A stretch of 64,000 nt of DNA, from positions 57,883 through 121,882 of the forward strand of contig NZ_FOCV01000021.1 of assembly GCF_900110205.1 (NCBI RefSeq). The letters are read 5' to 3'. Below the pieces are notes generated by a model. That model made no database searches, was not told the DNA's origin, and saw only the letters and a list, made by a program, of their open reading frames with translations. Below, one piece after another: positions 44,480 through 52,710 of the stretch (the stretch's first letter is position 1; the number at the start of each line of letters is the position of its first letter). Position numbers and translations under genes: made by a program. This DNA is from Rhizobium tibeticum. GTDB lineage: Bacteria; Pseudomonadota; Alphaproteobacteria; Rhizobiales; Rhizobiaceae.

Positions 44480-45829
44480 TCAGCCATGTTTCATGGGTTT
44501 CGGCGTGATGGTGGTGTTTGCGTCTTTGGCGTTGGTCGCGTCCGGCAGTTCGCCAGTCCACTCCCAGGCCTGTGTCCCGGGCGGGTTTTCGTACCAACCC
44601 GGATCGGAGTAATCGCCCGCCGAAATGCCTTCGCGGACTTTCACGACGGAGAACATGCCGCCCATTTCGATGGGGCCATGAGGACCCCAACCGGTCATCA
44701 TGGGTACGGTGTTCTCAGGGATGGGCATTTCCATTTCGCCCATATCGGCCATGCCTTTGGTTCCCATCGGCATGTAATCAGGTTGAAGCTTGCGGATTTT
44801 TTCGGCCACCTTTGACTTGTCGGCACCAATAAAGGTCGGGATGTCATGACCCATCGCATTCATTGTGTGGTGCGACTTGTGGCAATGGATCGCCCAATCG
44901 CCGAGGTACTTGGCATCGAATTCGTAGGCTCGCATCGCGCCCACGGGAATGTCGATGCTGACTTCGGGCCATCGCGCTTCGGGCCGCACCCATCCACCGT
45001 CCGTGCAGGTGACCTCAAAGTCATAGCCGTGCATGTGGATTGGGTGGTTGGTCATGGTGAGATTGCCGACCCGAACCCGGACGCGGTCATTCTTGGAGAC
45101 CACCAGCGGACTGATGTCGGGGAAGATGCGACTGTTCCAGCACCACATGTTGAAGTCGGTCATTTCCATGACGCGCGGTACATAGGAGCCGGGATCGATG
45201 TCATAGGCGTTGAGCAAGAACACAAAGTCGCGGTCAACACGCATGAACTTCGGGTCCTTGGGATGGATGACGAAGAAACCCATCATGCCCATCGCCATCT
45301 GGACCATTTCGTCCGAATGCGGGTGGTACATGAAGGTGCCGGACTTCACGAGATCGAACTCGTAGACAAATGTCTTGCCGACGGGGATGTGTGGCTGGGT
45401 CAGGCCACCAACGCCGTCCATGCCGGATGGCAGGATCATGCCGTGCCAATGGATGGTCGTGTGTTCCGGAAGTTTGTTGGTGACAAAGATGCGAACCCGG
45501 TCGCCTTCAACAGCTTCAATGGTTGGACCCGGCGACTGCCCGTTATAGCCCCAGAGGTAGGCGGTCATGCCGTCTGCCATTTCGCGTTCCACCGGCTCGG
45601 CGACAAGGTGAAACTCCTTGACGCCATTGTTCATCCGATGAGGAAGCGTCCACCCGTTAAGGGTCACCACCGGTTGGTAGTCCGGTCCGGAGGTTGGATG
45701 GAGCGGGGGCTGCATGTCTGCCGATTCCATGGCCGGGGCGTCCGGGAGCCCCATTGCCGATGTCTTGGTCCAGGCTCCGGCCGCCATCAGAGCAGCACCA
45801 GCGCCGAAAAGTTGTCGTCTGTTGAACAT
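44480..45829 (-). CDS. Tat-exported multicopper oxidase (copper tolerance)
   Basis: A 449-residue three-domain multicopper oxidase that probably oxidises Cu(I) to Cu(II) in the periplasm. The Tat signal is FNRRQLFGAGAAL. Copper ligands are seen at HTTIHWHGMILP, TFMYHPHSDEM, NHPIHMHGYDFEV and HCHKSHHTMNAM, giving the full T1/T2/T3 set. A Met-rich tail (MADMGEMEMPIPENTVPMM) fits cuprous oxidases. The ATG at 45829 has AAGGA at good spacing; an ATG at 45835 is too close to it. It lies between the TolC and cupredoxin genes. Confidence 0.92.
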   Translation of the reverse strand: MFNRRQLFGAGAALMAAGAWTKTSAMGLPDAPAMESADMQPPLHPTSGPDYQPVVTLNGWTLPHRMNNGVKEFHLVAEPVEREMADGMTAYLWGYNGQSPGPTIEAVEGDRVRIFVTNKLPEHTTIHWHGMILPSGMDGVGGLTQPHIPVGKTFVYEFDLVKSGTFMYHPHSDEMVQMAMGMMGFFVIHPKDPKFMRVDRDFVFLLNAYDIDPGSYVPRVMEMTDFNMWCWNSRIFPDISPLVVSKNDRVRVRVGNLTMTNHPIHMHGYDFEVTCTDGGWVRPEARWPEVSIDIPVGAMRAYEFDAKYLGDWAIHCHKSHHTMNAMGHDIPTFIGADKSKVAEKIRKLQPDYMPMGTKGMADMGEMEMPIPENTVPMMTGWGPHGPIEMGGMFSVVKVREGISAGDYSDPGWYENPPGTQAWEWTGELPDATNAKDANTTITPKPMKHG

Positions 45830-45843
45830 GTCCATGTCCTTTC

Positions 45844-47304
45844 TCAATGACCGCCGCCGCTGCTTTCGGATGACGAGGCGACCTCGGTCTCGGCAGGTGC
45901 CGTAGAGGAACCGCCGCCATAAACGGCAGGCGCGAGGTTCGCGTCGGCGAGCCAGAAGTCTCGCCTCGCGTTGACGGAAAGCAGGATGGAGTTGATCTTG
46001 TCGCGCGTGTCGGTTAGCAACTCGAACGTGTTGGTGATCATTCCGTTGTAGGTGAGGAGAGACTCCTCTTCGACCTTGCTGCGCAGGGGTACGACGTTGT
46101 TTCGGTAGTGCCGGGCAATGTCGTAGTTGGAGCGATAGGCTTCGTAGGCCGAACGTGCTTCGGACCGAACGTTTACGGCCTTTTCCGCCAGCTGGTTTGC
46201 TGCACGCATGTAGGCAACTTCTGCCTTTCGCATCCGTGCCTTACCGGTGTCGAAGATCGGGATCGCGAACTCCAGCTCGCCTGCTGCGGTCGTTTCCCAC
46301 TTCTTCTTCCCGTCCTCGACTTCGCGCTCGGATTCGAAGCCAGTCAGGATTTCCAGGTCGGTGACGTAGCGGGTAGCTTCAGTCAGACCATAGGATCGAG
46401 CCGTGGCTTCCAGCTCAAGTCTCGCAACCTGCAGATCGATGCGGTCGCGCAGTGCATCTGCTTCGATTGTATCTCGCTTCGCTATGGCCTTGGGAAGCGG
46501 GGGGAGGCTATTGGGAACCTGGAATTCAGCGTCCGAACCCCAAAGGCCCATGAGCCTTGTCAGCTCTTCCTTCGCGAGCCGGGCAGTCAATCGGGCCTTT
46601 GCCGTTTCACCTGCCAGTTCGGCAACAAAGACATGCTCGCGAGCCTGTGAGCCCTTGGTCATTGCACCGGTCTCGCCGAGCTTCTCTGCCAGTTCGGATG
46701 CGGCATCGGCTGCGGCTTGGGCTTGTTGCAACTGGCCGACGTTTTCCCAGGCGGCGACTGAGTTGATCCAGGCGCGGCGCGTGTCCGCCGCGACCTGCAA
46801 GGTGCGGACAGCGGCGTTCAATTGAGCTTGACGGAAGCGCGTATCAGCGATCTCAATGTCGCGCTTCTTAGTTAGCAAGGCGAGGATATTTGTTGTGATC
46901 GCGCCTTCAATCGTTCTGAAGGCTTCAAGCTCAGGGGCTCCGATGCCCGAGAAGCCCACCGATACTGTCGGATTGAGCAGCATGGTTGACTGCCAGGCGT
47001 CAGCAGCGCTGTCTCCCAGATCGGCGTAGGCTGCTTGCAGCCCTTTGTTGTTCCGGAGTGCGATCTGAACGGCCGTTTCCACGTCGAGTGATTTTTTCCG
47101 GGCGAGGAGCGACTTCACCTGCGCGGAGGTCGCCTGCGCCTGCTGCTGGTTTTGAACCCAAATCGTTTGTTTGGACGTGGCCGCCGATGTTTTTGCGGAG
47201 ACGGCGGTGAACCCGGCGTCCTTCTTTGCGTATTCAGCGCTGCTGACGCAACCGCCAAGGAATAGAGGAAGTGCCAGGAGAGCCGCGAGCTTCTTGCCAG
47301 TCAT
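45844..47304 (-). CDS. TolC/CusC-type outer-membrane efflux lipoprotein
   Basis: A 486-residue outer-membrane factor with lipoprotein signal (LALLALPLFLGGC) and the two long helical OEP repeats, including TAVQIALRNNKGLQAAYADL and the later ARSAYEAYRSNYDIARHYRN. It would provide the exit duct for a heavy-metal RND pump. No CusB adaptor is found in the window and the only CusA is broken. Its ATG overlaps the stop of the upstream lipoprotein gene (ATGA), and GGAG lies seven bases before it. Confidence 0.9.
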   Translation of the reverse strand: MTGKKLAALLALPLFLGGCVSSAEYAKKDAGFTAVSAKTSAATSKQTIWVQNQQQAQATSAQVKSLLARKKSLDVETAVQIALRNNKGLQAAYADLGDSAADAWQSTMLLNPTVSVGFSGIGAPELEAFRTIEGAITTNILALLTKKRDIEIADTRFRQAQLNAAVRTLQVAADTRRAWINSVAAWENVGQLQQAQAAADAASELAEKLGETGAMTKGSQAREHVFVAELAGETAKARLTARLAKEELTRLMGLWGSDAEFQVPNSLPPLPKAIAKRDTIEADALRDRIDLQVARLELEATARSYGLTEATRYVTDLEILTGFESEREVEDGKKKWETTAAGELEFAIPIFDTGKARMRKAEVAYMRAANQLAEKAVNVRSEARSAYEAYRSNYDIARHYRNNVVPLRSKVEEESLLTYNGMITNTFELLTDTRDKINSILLSVNARRDFWLADANLAPAVYGGGSSTAPAETEVASSSESSGGGH

Positions 47305-47528
47305 GAGGCGTCTCCATTCTTTGGAGACAGCTTTTCGTTTTGCTGTCGCCACGGTTTGGGATCGACCGGCTGACGGGCAACAAAGCCTGAGATAGGCGAG
47401 CGATATTGGATCGGACGCACGGAGTACGTCTGTTCAACATCTGACGACGCAATGACATCGGGAGGAAACGTGGATCCGCAGCCGCCCGCGATCAAGGGCA
47501 GCCCCACCACCAATATGGAAGGTTTCAT
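47301..47528 (-). CDS. 75-residue lipoprotein coupled to the tolC-like gene
   Basis: The product begins MKPSILVVGLPLIAGGCGST, a lipoprotein signal with lipobox AGGC, and continues VEQTYSVRPIQYRSPISGFV. The last four bases overlap the start of the tolC-like gene, so the two are translationally coupled and probably work together. I know no named family. Confidence 0.8.
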   Translation of the reverse strand: MKPSILVVGLPLIAGGCGSTFPPDVIASSDVEQTYSVRPIQYRSPISGFVARQPVDPKPWRQQNEKLSPKNGDAS

Positions 47529-47620
47529 TTTAGAAAATCCGAATAGTAGATGTCGACAGCACACGCGGTGAAATCACCACGGCATGCCTTCCGGACCCGT
47601 CAGAGCGGGCAAATCACTAT

Positions 47621-48022
47621 TCAGATATTAGGCGGACGGTGGAGGGGCGGCAGTTCGCCCAGCGTGCTCTGATCGTTGACGAACTCTCGGATCGAGGACA
47701 ACACGGGTCCGCCAACATCGGGAGCTTCACAGACGATACCAAAGCCGCCACAGAAATCCTTGCAGCATTCCTGCTTGGCTATACCGCTGTCATCTGCGTT
47801 TGACTGGTCGTCATGATGGTCAGCGGCGGTGTCAGATGCCTGATGATCATGGGCCGACATTGAATGATGGTCGTGGGTCCCGATCTCAACAGAGGTTTGC
47901 AATTCAGGAAAAGCGGAGCCATGCATCGCGGCGTTCGCGTTGGAAAAAGTGTACCCTGCCAGCGATACGATGATCACCAGCCGCACAAAAAAGAGCATTT
48001 TGCTCAGTGCGAATCGATACAT
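47621..48022 (-). CDS. His-rich exported protein, first gene of the copper operon
   Basis: A 133-residue protein with a signal segment (MLFFVRLVIIVSLAGYTFSN), a His/Asp-rich stretch (THDHHSMSAHDHQASDTAAD), a Cys motif QECCKDFC and a tail ELPPLHRPPNI. This layout resembles the CopL group of small metal-binding proteins encoded first in copper operons, and three more proteins in this window share it. A role in copper binding or in controlling the operon is inferred. A second ATG at 48031 sits directly on the GGGGA sequence, so 48022 is preferred. Confidence 0.7.
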   Translation of the reverse strand: MYRFALSKMLFFVRLVIIVSLAGYTFSNANAAMHGSAFPELQTSVEIGTHDHHSMSAHDHQASDTAADHHDDQSNADDSGIAKQECCKDFCGGFGIVCEAPDVGGPVLSSIREFVNDQSTLGELPPLHRPPNI

Positions 48023-48126
48023 TCTGCCCATTCCCCAAGGAGCTACGAGAATCGTAGTCCGGATGCAATGCTTGCGCTGTGTTACAAAGATTCGCGTCGT
48101 TTATGTGGCGCGAGCCGTGGTCAGGG

Positions 48127-48157
48127 GCTCTAAAGGTTCCAACGGTGACAAGGTCAA
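48127..48157 (-). promoter_or_regulatory. Candidate CueR-type promoter of the leftward copper operon
   Basis: On the minus strand TTGACC (48157-48152) and TAGAGC (48132-48127) are 19 bases apart, the long spacer that MerR-family activators need. The spacer carries CCTTGTCACC and GTTGGAACCT, of which the left half agrees with CueR sites (ACCTTG) and the right half only in part. It is about 105 bases upstream of the first gene. cueR at 56790 is the obvious regulator. Confidence 0.55.
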
Positions 48158-48254
48158 GGCTCGAAATTCATTATCTATTTATACGCTGTCACCCCAACGA
48201 TGGGCCGCCAGCTGCGGACTTGCCTGTCATTCGCGCACCTTTGGTAAGAGCTTC

Positions 48255-48696
48255 ATGATGCTTCAGCTCTCAGCCTCTCGGTCTTTTCTGGGTCTGCCTC
48301 GGCGCAGCCAGTATCCTTCCTTTGCAGTCGGAACCCGTCTTGGTGGGAATGATCCTGAGCAACAAGTTCTCGCTGCCCGTTCTCCTGGCGATTGCCAGCA
48401 TCGGCAACACGCTTGGTAGCGTTACGAACTGGTTCCTGGGCCGTGGGATCGAACGGTTTAAGGGGCGAAAATGGTTCCCGGCCAGCGAGAAAGCTCTTGA
48501 GCGAGCATCGATTTGGTATCGCCGCTATGGGAAGTGGTCGTTGCTTTTGTCCTGGATGCCGCTGTTTGGAGACGCCCTGACCGTCGTAGCAGGCGTATTG
48601 CGCGAGCCGCTTTTGACATTCACGATCTTGGTATTCATTGCCAAGATTAGCCGCTACGTCGTCCTGACATTCGCCACTCTGAAATTGATGTCGTAA
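48255..48696 (+). pseudogene. YqaA/DedA-type small membrane protein, broken at the N-terminus
   Basis: From 48283 the frame reads LFWVCLGAASILPLQSEPVL, then IASIGNTLGSVTNWFLGRGI and RYGKWSLLLSWMPLFGDALT, which is the YqaA (SNARE-associated/DedA-like) family. No ATG, GTG or usable start exists in that frame before the conserved region; a TGA lies at 48256. An ATG at 48255 with a plausible leader is in another frame. So an indel near 48275-48282 probably broke the gene; a TTG at 48322 would give only a truncated form. Confidence 0.6.
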
Positions 48697-48698
48697 AC

Positions 48699-49193
48699 TC
48701 AAGAAGCTGAGCGTCTGGGAAAGAGCATCCGGTCGACAGTTTCGTCGCGCCAAACGAATGTGTGCCACGCAGCCGCTACGATATGCAGTGCCAATAGCGC
48801 CAGAATAACGCGCGAGCCCAGGACATGAACTGGCGCGATCCCGAACCAAAAGTAGCTCGCAACGAAGCCCATGGCCGCTTGAGCGATAACCGCAGCGTAA
48901 AATGCAACGTGCATCGCTCGCGCAAGTCGATCCACCGGGCTTTTCGCTGGATGCCCCGAAGCGCTGCGATGAATGACCCGGAGACTGAACCGGGCAACCA
49001 TGAGCGCCCCGATAGTAATCCCGGTGTAGTTGTGAACTTGATGCTGGATCACGTCCCATGGGTCTGGGGACAGGCCCATGTGAACCGCGTGATGCGTCCG
49101 CTCGATGCTTCCGCCTGTCCAATACTGGATGGGAATCAACACGGCCACAGCCCAATGGAGCACAATCTGCGAAAGCGAGTAGCGCGGCATCAT
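48699..49193 (-). CDS. Cytochrome b561-type membrane protein
   Basis: A 164-residue four-helix di-haem cytochrome b. YSLSQIVLHWAVAVLIPIQY (TM1 with haem His), HQVHNYTGITIGALMVARFS (TM2), ARAMHVAFYAAVIAQAAMGF (TM3) and ALLALHIVAAAWHTFVWRDE (TM4) carry the four expected histidines. It would move electrons in the inner membrane. Convergent with the YqaA gene, two bases apart. The ATG at 49193 is preferred; a GTG at 49208 is also open. Confidence 0.85.
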   Translation of the reverse strand: MMPRYSLSQIVLHWAVAVLIPIQYWTGGSIERTHHAVHMGLSPDPWDVIQHQVHNYTGITIGALMVARFSLRVIHRSASGHPAKSPVDRLARAMHVAFYAAVIAQAAMGFVASYFWFGIAPVHVLGSRVILALLALHIVAAAWHTFVWRDETVDRMLFPRRSAS

Positions 49194-49348
49194 CTCAATC
49201 CCCGACACCGCCAGTCGTAGCGCACGTCCATTGAACTTCGGTTAAGGCATTTCCAGGCCGTTGCCTTCTGGCTCGGCTGACGCAATACAGAGGGCATCGG
49301 AACATCTTTCTACCGCGAGAGTTCTCCGGCGAAAGGGAATCTCGACGC

Positions 49349-49675
49349 ATGGCCAGCTGGAGCAAAATCTGCCGTCTAGCCGTCATACTGCTGGTGGCGT
49401 TGACCTTGGTGAACATGCCGGGCCACTTCGCCAATGCAGGCGATGAAGGCTGCATTTCGCTTCGTGAGCCCGCGGTTCACTCCCAAAGTCATGAACTGGA
49501 TCGTCTGCCGGGACTGTGCTGTGTGAGCATGCACTGTTGTCCGATCATGCCCACACTTCCAACCGCCGCGCAGCCTCTTTCGGAGCCGCTCGTCGTTCGC
49601 CCGTCGGTCGCAAGCTCCAGTCCGCTTCTCCTGATCAGGCCGATTGACCCGCCGCCGAAGATTACCGGCGTCTGA
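49349..49675 (+). CDS. Cys-rich exported protein of the copper island
   Basis: A 108-residue protein with signal segment RLAVILLVALTLVNMPGHFA. The mature part has HSQSHEL, the motif LCCVSMHCCP and a tail RPIDPPPKITGV. It shares layout with the proteins at 47621, 54420 and 60841. It is followed 39 bases later by the DUF305 gene and then the Csp gene, so it starts a rightward copper operon. Copper binding is inferred from the motif and context. Confidence 0.65.
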   Translation: MASWSKICRLAVILLVALTLVNMPGHFANAGDEGCISLREPAVHSQSHELDRLPGLCCVSMHCCPIMPTLPTAAQPLSEPLVVRPSVASSSPLLLIRPIDPPPKITGV

Positions 49676-49714
49676 GCGCTTCAAGCATCACCCGATCTCA
49701 AGAGGAGAAATCCG

Positions 49715-50155
49715 ATGAACGTTTTCGTGAAAACCTCGCTCGCCATGATCGGCGCAACTGCTCTGCTGTCGCTGGCTCCGCTTGCGGCATCAGCCCAGGA
49801 GATGACCTATCCCGAAAAGTGCAAAACCGCAGGCATGGACATGTCGAAAATGGGCATGTCTTCGGGTGGAGACATGAAGATGGGTGACATGCCCATGGGC
49901 GACTATCAGAAGGCGACGATGGAGGGCATGAAGTCGATGCATGACGACGTGGTGCAGGGGATGATGCAGAAGGACCCCGATGTGGCTTTCGTTTGCGGGA
50001 TGATCGCCCACCACATGGGCGCGATCACCATGTCCGAAGCCGAGCTGAAGTACGGCGATGACAAGGCGGCGAAAGACATGGCGAAGAAGGTCATCGCGGC
50101 GCAAAAGAAGGAGATCGCCTATATGACCAAGTGGGTCGAGAAGGAAGCCAAGTAG
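49715..50155 (+). CDS. DUF305 Met/His-rich exported protein (CopM-like)
   Basis: A 146-residue protein with signal peptide ending ASAQ. The Met-rich segment (MDMSKMGMSSGGDMKMGDMP) and the DUF305 four-helix domain with FVCGMIAHHMGAITMSEAEL point to periplasmic copper binding, as shown for cyanobacterial CopM. AAGAGGAGA precedes the ATG. The stop codon overlaps the ribosome binding site of the next gene. Confidence 0.88.
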   Translation: MNVFVKTSLAMIGATALLSLAPLAASAQEMTYPEKCKTAGMDMSKMGMSSGGDMKMGDMPMGDYQKATMEGMKSMHDDVVQGMMQKDPDVAFVCGMIAHHMGAITMSEAELKYGDDKAAKDMAKKVIAAQKKEIAYMTKWVEKEAK

Positions 50156-50164
50156 GAGCCGGTC

Positions 50165-50497
50165 ATGCACCACCAATCGGAAGAGATGACGCGTTGCATC
50201 GAAACCTGCCTGGCTTGCTACAAGGAGTGCCTTTCGATGGCGATGACGCACTGTTTGGAAATGGGTGGCGAACATACGAAGCCCGACCATTTCCGTCTCA
50301 TGATGGCATGCGCGGAAATGTGCCGCTCATCGGCGCATTTCATGTTGCTCGGCACACCGCATCACAAGCACACCTGCCGTGAGTGCGCCGAAATCTGCAG
50401 GGAATGCGCTGCCGACTGTGAGCGCATAGGCGACATGGAAAGCTGCGTTGATGCCTGCCGCCGCTGCGCGGAAAGCTGTGAGAAGATGGCCGCTTAG
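50165..50497 (+). CDS. Four-helix-bundle copper storage protein (Csp3-like)
   Basis: A 110-residue protein with 16 cysteines in C-x3-C and C-x2-C steps along predicted helices (TRCIETCLACYKEC, MACAEMCRSS, CRECAEICRECAADC, CVDACRRCAESC). Csp proteins store many Cu(I) ions inside a four-helix bundle. There is no signal peptide, so this is a cytosolic Csp3-like form. It starts nine bases after the DUF305 gene, pairing a periplasmic and a cytosolic binder in one operon. Confidence 0.9.
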   Translation: MHHQSEEMTRCIETCLACYKECLSMAMTHCLEMGGEHTKPDHFRLMMACAEMCRSSAHFMLLGTPHHKHTCRECAEICRECAADCERIGDMESCVDACRRCAESCEKMAA

Positions 50498-50505
50498 GCT
50501 ACAAG

Positions 50506-50532
50506 GCGGGAGGCCGCGTGGTTGCCTCCCGC
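50506..50532. terminator. Terminator between csp and the acyltransferase gene
   Basis: A 9-bp perfect stem, GCGGGAGGC with GCCTCCCGC, between two convergent genes. No long T-run. Confidence 0.6.
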
Positions 50533-50553
50533 GCGATTTGCTACGCGTTCAGG

Positions 50554-51777
50554 TCATTTGCTCGCAGAAAGAACCCGATCCCGCACCCGGAGGAAGGTTC
50601 TCTCTACGCAAAACCAAAGCGCGGCGGCCACAACAATGCTGGTGACCAAATAGACCAAGAAGCCGATACCGCCCTGGAGGCTCTGCTCCCCAAAGATGAG
50701 CCTGTCGACATGGAAGGCTGATTTGTGGGTCAGATACAGGCTGTAAGACAGGGTGGCGATGACCGCAGCGCCTGGAATTGGCCACCGTCTCAAAACCGGC
50801 TCCAAGTCGAGCATTGCGCCAAGAATGAGAGCGATGCCTATTGAAATCAACGGGAATCCGGCCATGGAACCAAGCTGGGCCTGAAACACGAGAAAGAGGT
50901 TTGTTCCAGCAAGCGGCCCGCGAACTGAAAACAGCACAATAGCGGCCGCAACGAGAGCCATGCCCACCGGCAATGCCACACGCGGGGGCGCGTAACGCTT
51001 GCAGAGTTCCGGCTTGAAAAACCTCGCAGCAGCGAGGATCACACCGAACATCAGGCCATCCAGACGAGTGTATGTCGGATAATAGACGTCCCTGAGATAG
51101 ACGGCGAAGGCATCTCTCAGCTTGTCGGCATCAACAAGGACGCCGACCTGACCTTCCCAGATCGTGTATCGAAGGATCATTCCTGCAATCAGCATGGCTG
51201 CAGCGACGAGAAGCGTCCAGCCCATGCTGATCCGGCGGTGCAAGAGCAATACGAGCAGTGGCAAGACCAGATAGAAATGCTCCTCGACGCAAAGCGACCA
51301 AGCCTGCGTAAAGGCGCGGCCCACGCGCGGATCGAAGTTAAAGTTCACAGTGAAGGTCGCGAAGCTCCAGACCGATTGCATCGTCGGAGCGTCCCGGAGG
51401 ATCGGAAAGATTGCGTAGAGGCCGAGAACAACGAAAAACGCCGGAAAAATACGGAAGGCGCGGCGGAGGTAGAAAGACTTCAGGTCCACGCCTCCTTTAC
51501 GCGAAACCTCTTTGAAGAGCTGTGTCCCGATCAGGAAGCCGCTCAGGACGAAGAATACATCCACGCCTACCCATGCATAATTCCGGACGCCGACGAGCAG
51601 GGACGGCGTTGCCTCGACAGGGAGATGCACGAGCATGACGAGAAGGATCGCCAAGGATCGCAGGACATCAGGACCAACCGCCCTGGATTGCACCTTTTCT
51701 GCTGCATGAGACGAGAGACTTCCCGCTGAAGGAAAATACGCGGAATCTGAATTGGCAATAGCATTCATTGCGACCAT
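50554..51777 (-). CDS. Membrane acyltransferase (OafA/YrhL, acyltransferase-3 family)
   Basis: A 407-residue protein with about ten membrane segments. It shows the family blocks DVLRSLAILLVMLVHLPVEA (with the active-site His), WVGVDVFFVLSGFLIGTQLF and SLCVEEHFYLVLPLLVLLL. These enzymes O-acylate cell-surface sugars from the inner membrane. The substrate is unknown. It is unlike its copper neighbours in role and may be a passenger. ATGs at 51777 and 51768 are both possible. Confidence 0.88.
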   Translation of the reverse strand: MVAMNAIANSDSAYFPSAGSLSSHAAEKVQSRAVGPDVLRSLAILLVMLVHLPVEATPSLLVGVRNYAWVGVDVFFVLSGFLIGTQLFKEVSRKGGVDLKSFYLRRAFRIFPAFFVVLGLYAIFPILRDAPTMQSVWSFATFTVNFNFDPRVGRAFTQAWSLCVEEHFYLVLPLLVLLLHRRISMGWTLLVAAAMLIAGMILRYTIWEGQVGVLVDADKLRDAFAVYLRDVYYPTYTRLDGLMFGVILAAARFFKPELCKRYAPPRVALPVGMALVAAAIVLFSVRGPLAGTNLFLVFQAQLGSMAGFPLISIGIALILGAMLDLEPVLRRWPIPGAAVIATLSYSLYLTHKSAFHVDRLIFGEQSLQGGIGFLVYLVTSIVVAAALWFCVERTFLRVRDRVLSASK

Positions 51778-51990
51778 CCGTGAGTGTCTCTGATTAAGGG
51801 GGACCGCGCCAACGCGGCATGTTGGTGCAACCTAAGCTTTCTTTTTTTGGACTGAAACAAGCAGATGTGGATCGATAAAATTAAGCTAAATTTTTTGTAA
51901 ATTTCGAAATCAATGCAAGGCCGGAGGCTCGTCAGACACGGGCTTCAAAAATCTGGCTTGAACGCCAATCCCATCTGGCCTGGAAAGTGG

Positions 51991-52015
51991 GAGGGCCGGG
52001 TGACGACCGGCCCTC
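51991..52015 (-). terminator. Hairpin after the SRPBCC gene
   Basis: A 9-bp perfect stem, GAGGGCCGG with CCGGCCCTC, and a 7-base loop, starting just past the stop of the leftward SRPBCC gene. Confidence 0.6.
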
Positions 52016-52018
52016 CAT

Positions 52019-52522
52019 TCAGCCGCTTTTCGAAGACCGGGCGAAATGATTGCCCGCCTCTGACGTCATCTTCGATACGCACCACCTTGCATATGCCTTT
52101 GCGGGAACGCCACCTAGCCAACTGCCCATGGGGCTGCGGGAATACGAGTATTGGATTTTCACGGTCACCCGGGAGCCTTCCGAAATCGGTTTGATGGCGA
52201 AGTCCATGTGGTAGGAGTCGATTACTAGTAGTTTCGGACGGCCGAGGGTTTGCCACGATTTCCGCCAAGGCGGTTGCCACTCGGTGACGATCTCTTCCAC
52301 GAACAGGTCCATGCCGAGAACCTTGCCGCGCATCCTTATAATCGAGCCGACGACTTGCCCATTTCCCTGATCGACGTCGTATTCCATGGTCGCCCCCAAC
52401 ATCATCAACGAGGGCCGCTGCATGTGAGCCCCAACGACGGTTGGATCATCGAGGAACGCGAAGAACTGCTGGGGCGGAGCCAACAGGTCGATGGTGCTTG
52501 TCGCGGACTCCTCGTAAGTCAT
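52019..52522 (-). CDS. SRPBCC-fold (START-like) protein
   Basis: A 167-residue protein of the polyketide-cyclase/SRPBCC type. STIDLLAPPQQFFAFLDDPT is the typical first strand and helix, and SRVTVKIQYSYSRSPMGSWL the last strands and long C-terminal helix. It would bind a hydrophobic ligand; the ligand is unknown. Its start overlaps the stop of the DUF2933 gene (ATGA), placing it as third gene of a copA-linked operon. Confidence 0.78.
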   Translation of the reverse strand: MTYEESATSTIDLLAPPQQFFAFLDDPTVVGAHMQRPSLMMLGATMEYDVDQGNGQVVGSIIRMRGKVLGMDLFVEEIVTEWQPPWRKSWQTLGRPKLLVIDSYHMDFAIKPISEGSRVTVKIQYSYSRSPMGSWLGGVPAKAYARWCVSKMTSEAGNHFARSSKSG

Positions 52523-52710
52523 CAAGCGCCGTCCTTGTGATCGTGCCCTCCATGACCACCGTGACCGTGGAACAGGTGCATCAACGGACATGCCAGAAGC
52601 AGAAGGTACGGGGCGACGCCAAGGGCGTGCGCCCAATGCTCCCGCAGCATGAAGAACAATACGATGATGCCCAGCGATGCCGCCATCAAAATCCAGGTGC
52701 GCGAGTTCAT
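52522..52710 (-). CDS. DUF2933 small membrane protein
   Basis: A 62-residue protein with one or two hydrophobic segments (WILMAASLGIIVLFFMLREH, VAPYLLLLACPLMHLF) and a His/Gly-rich tail HGHGGHGGHDHKDGA. This is DUF2933, commonly next to copper ATPases. The Cys-Pro in ACPLMH and the His tail suggest metal contact. It overlaps copA upstream and the SRPBCC gene downstream by four bases each. Confidence 0.88.
   Translation of the reverse strand: MNSRTWILMAASLGIIVLFFMLREHWAHALGVAPYLLLLACPLMHLFHGHGGHGGHDHKDGA

Noticed and set aside
48253..49155. A 300-codon leftward frame across the YqaA and cytochrome b genes
   Set aside because: It overlaps two better genes, has no family features and skewed composition.
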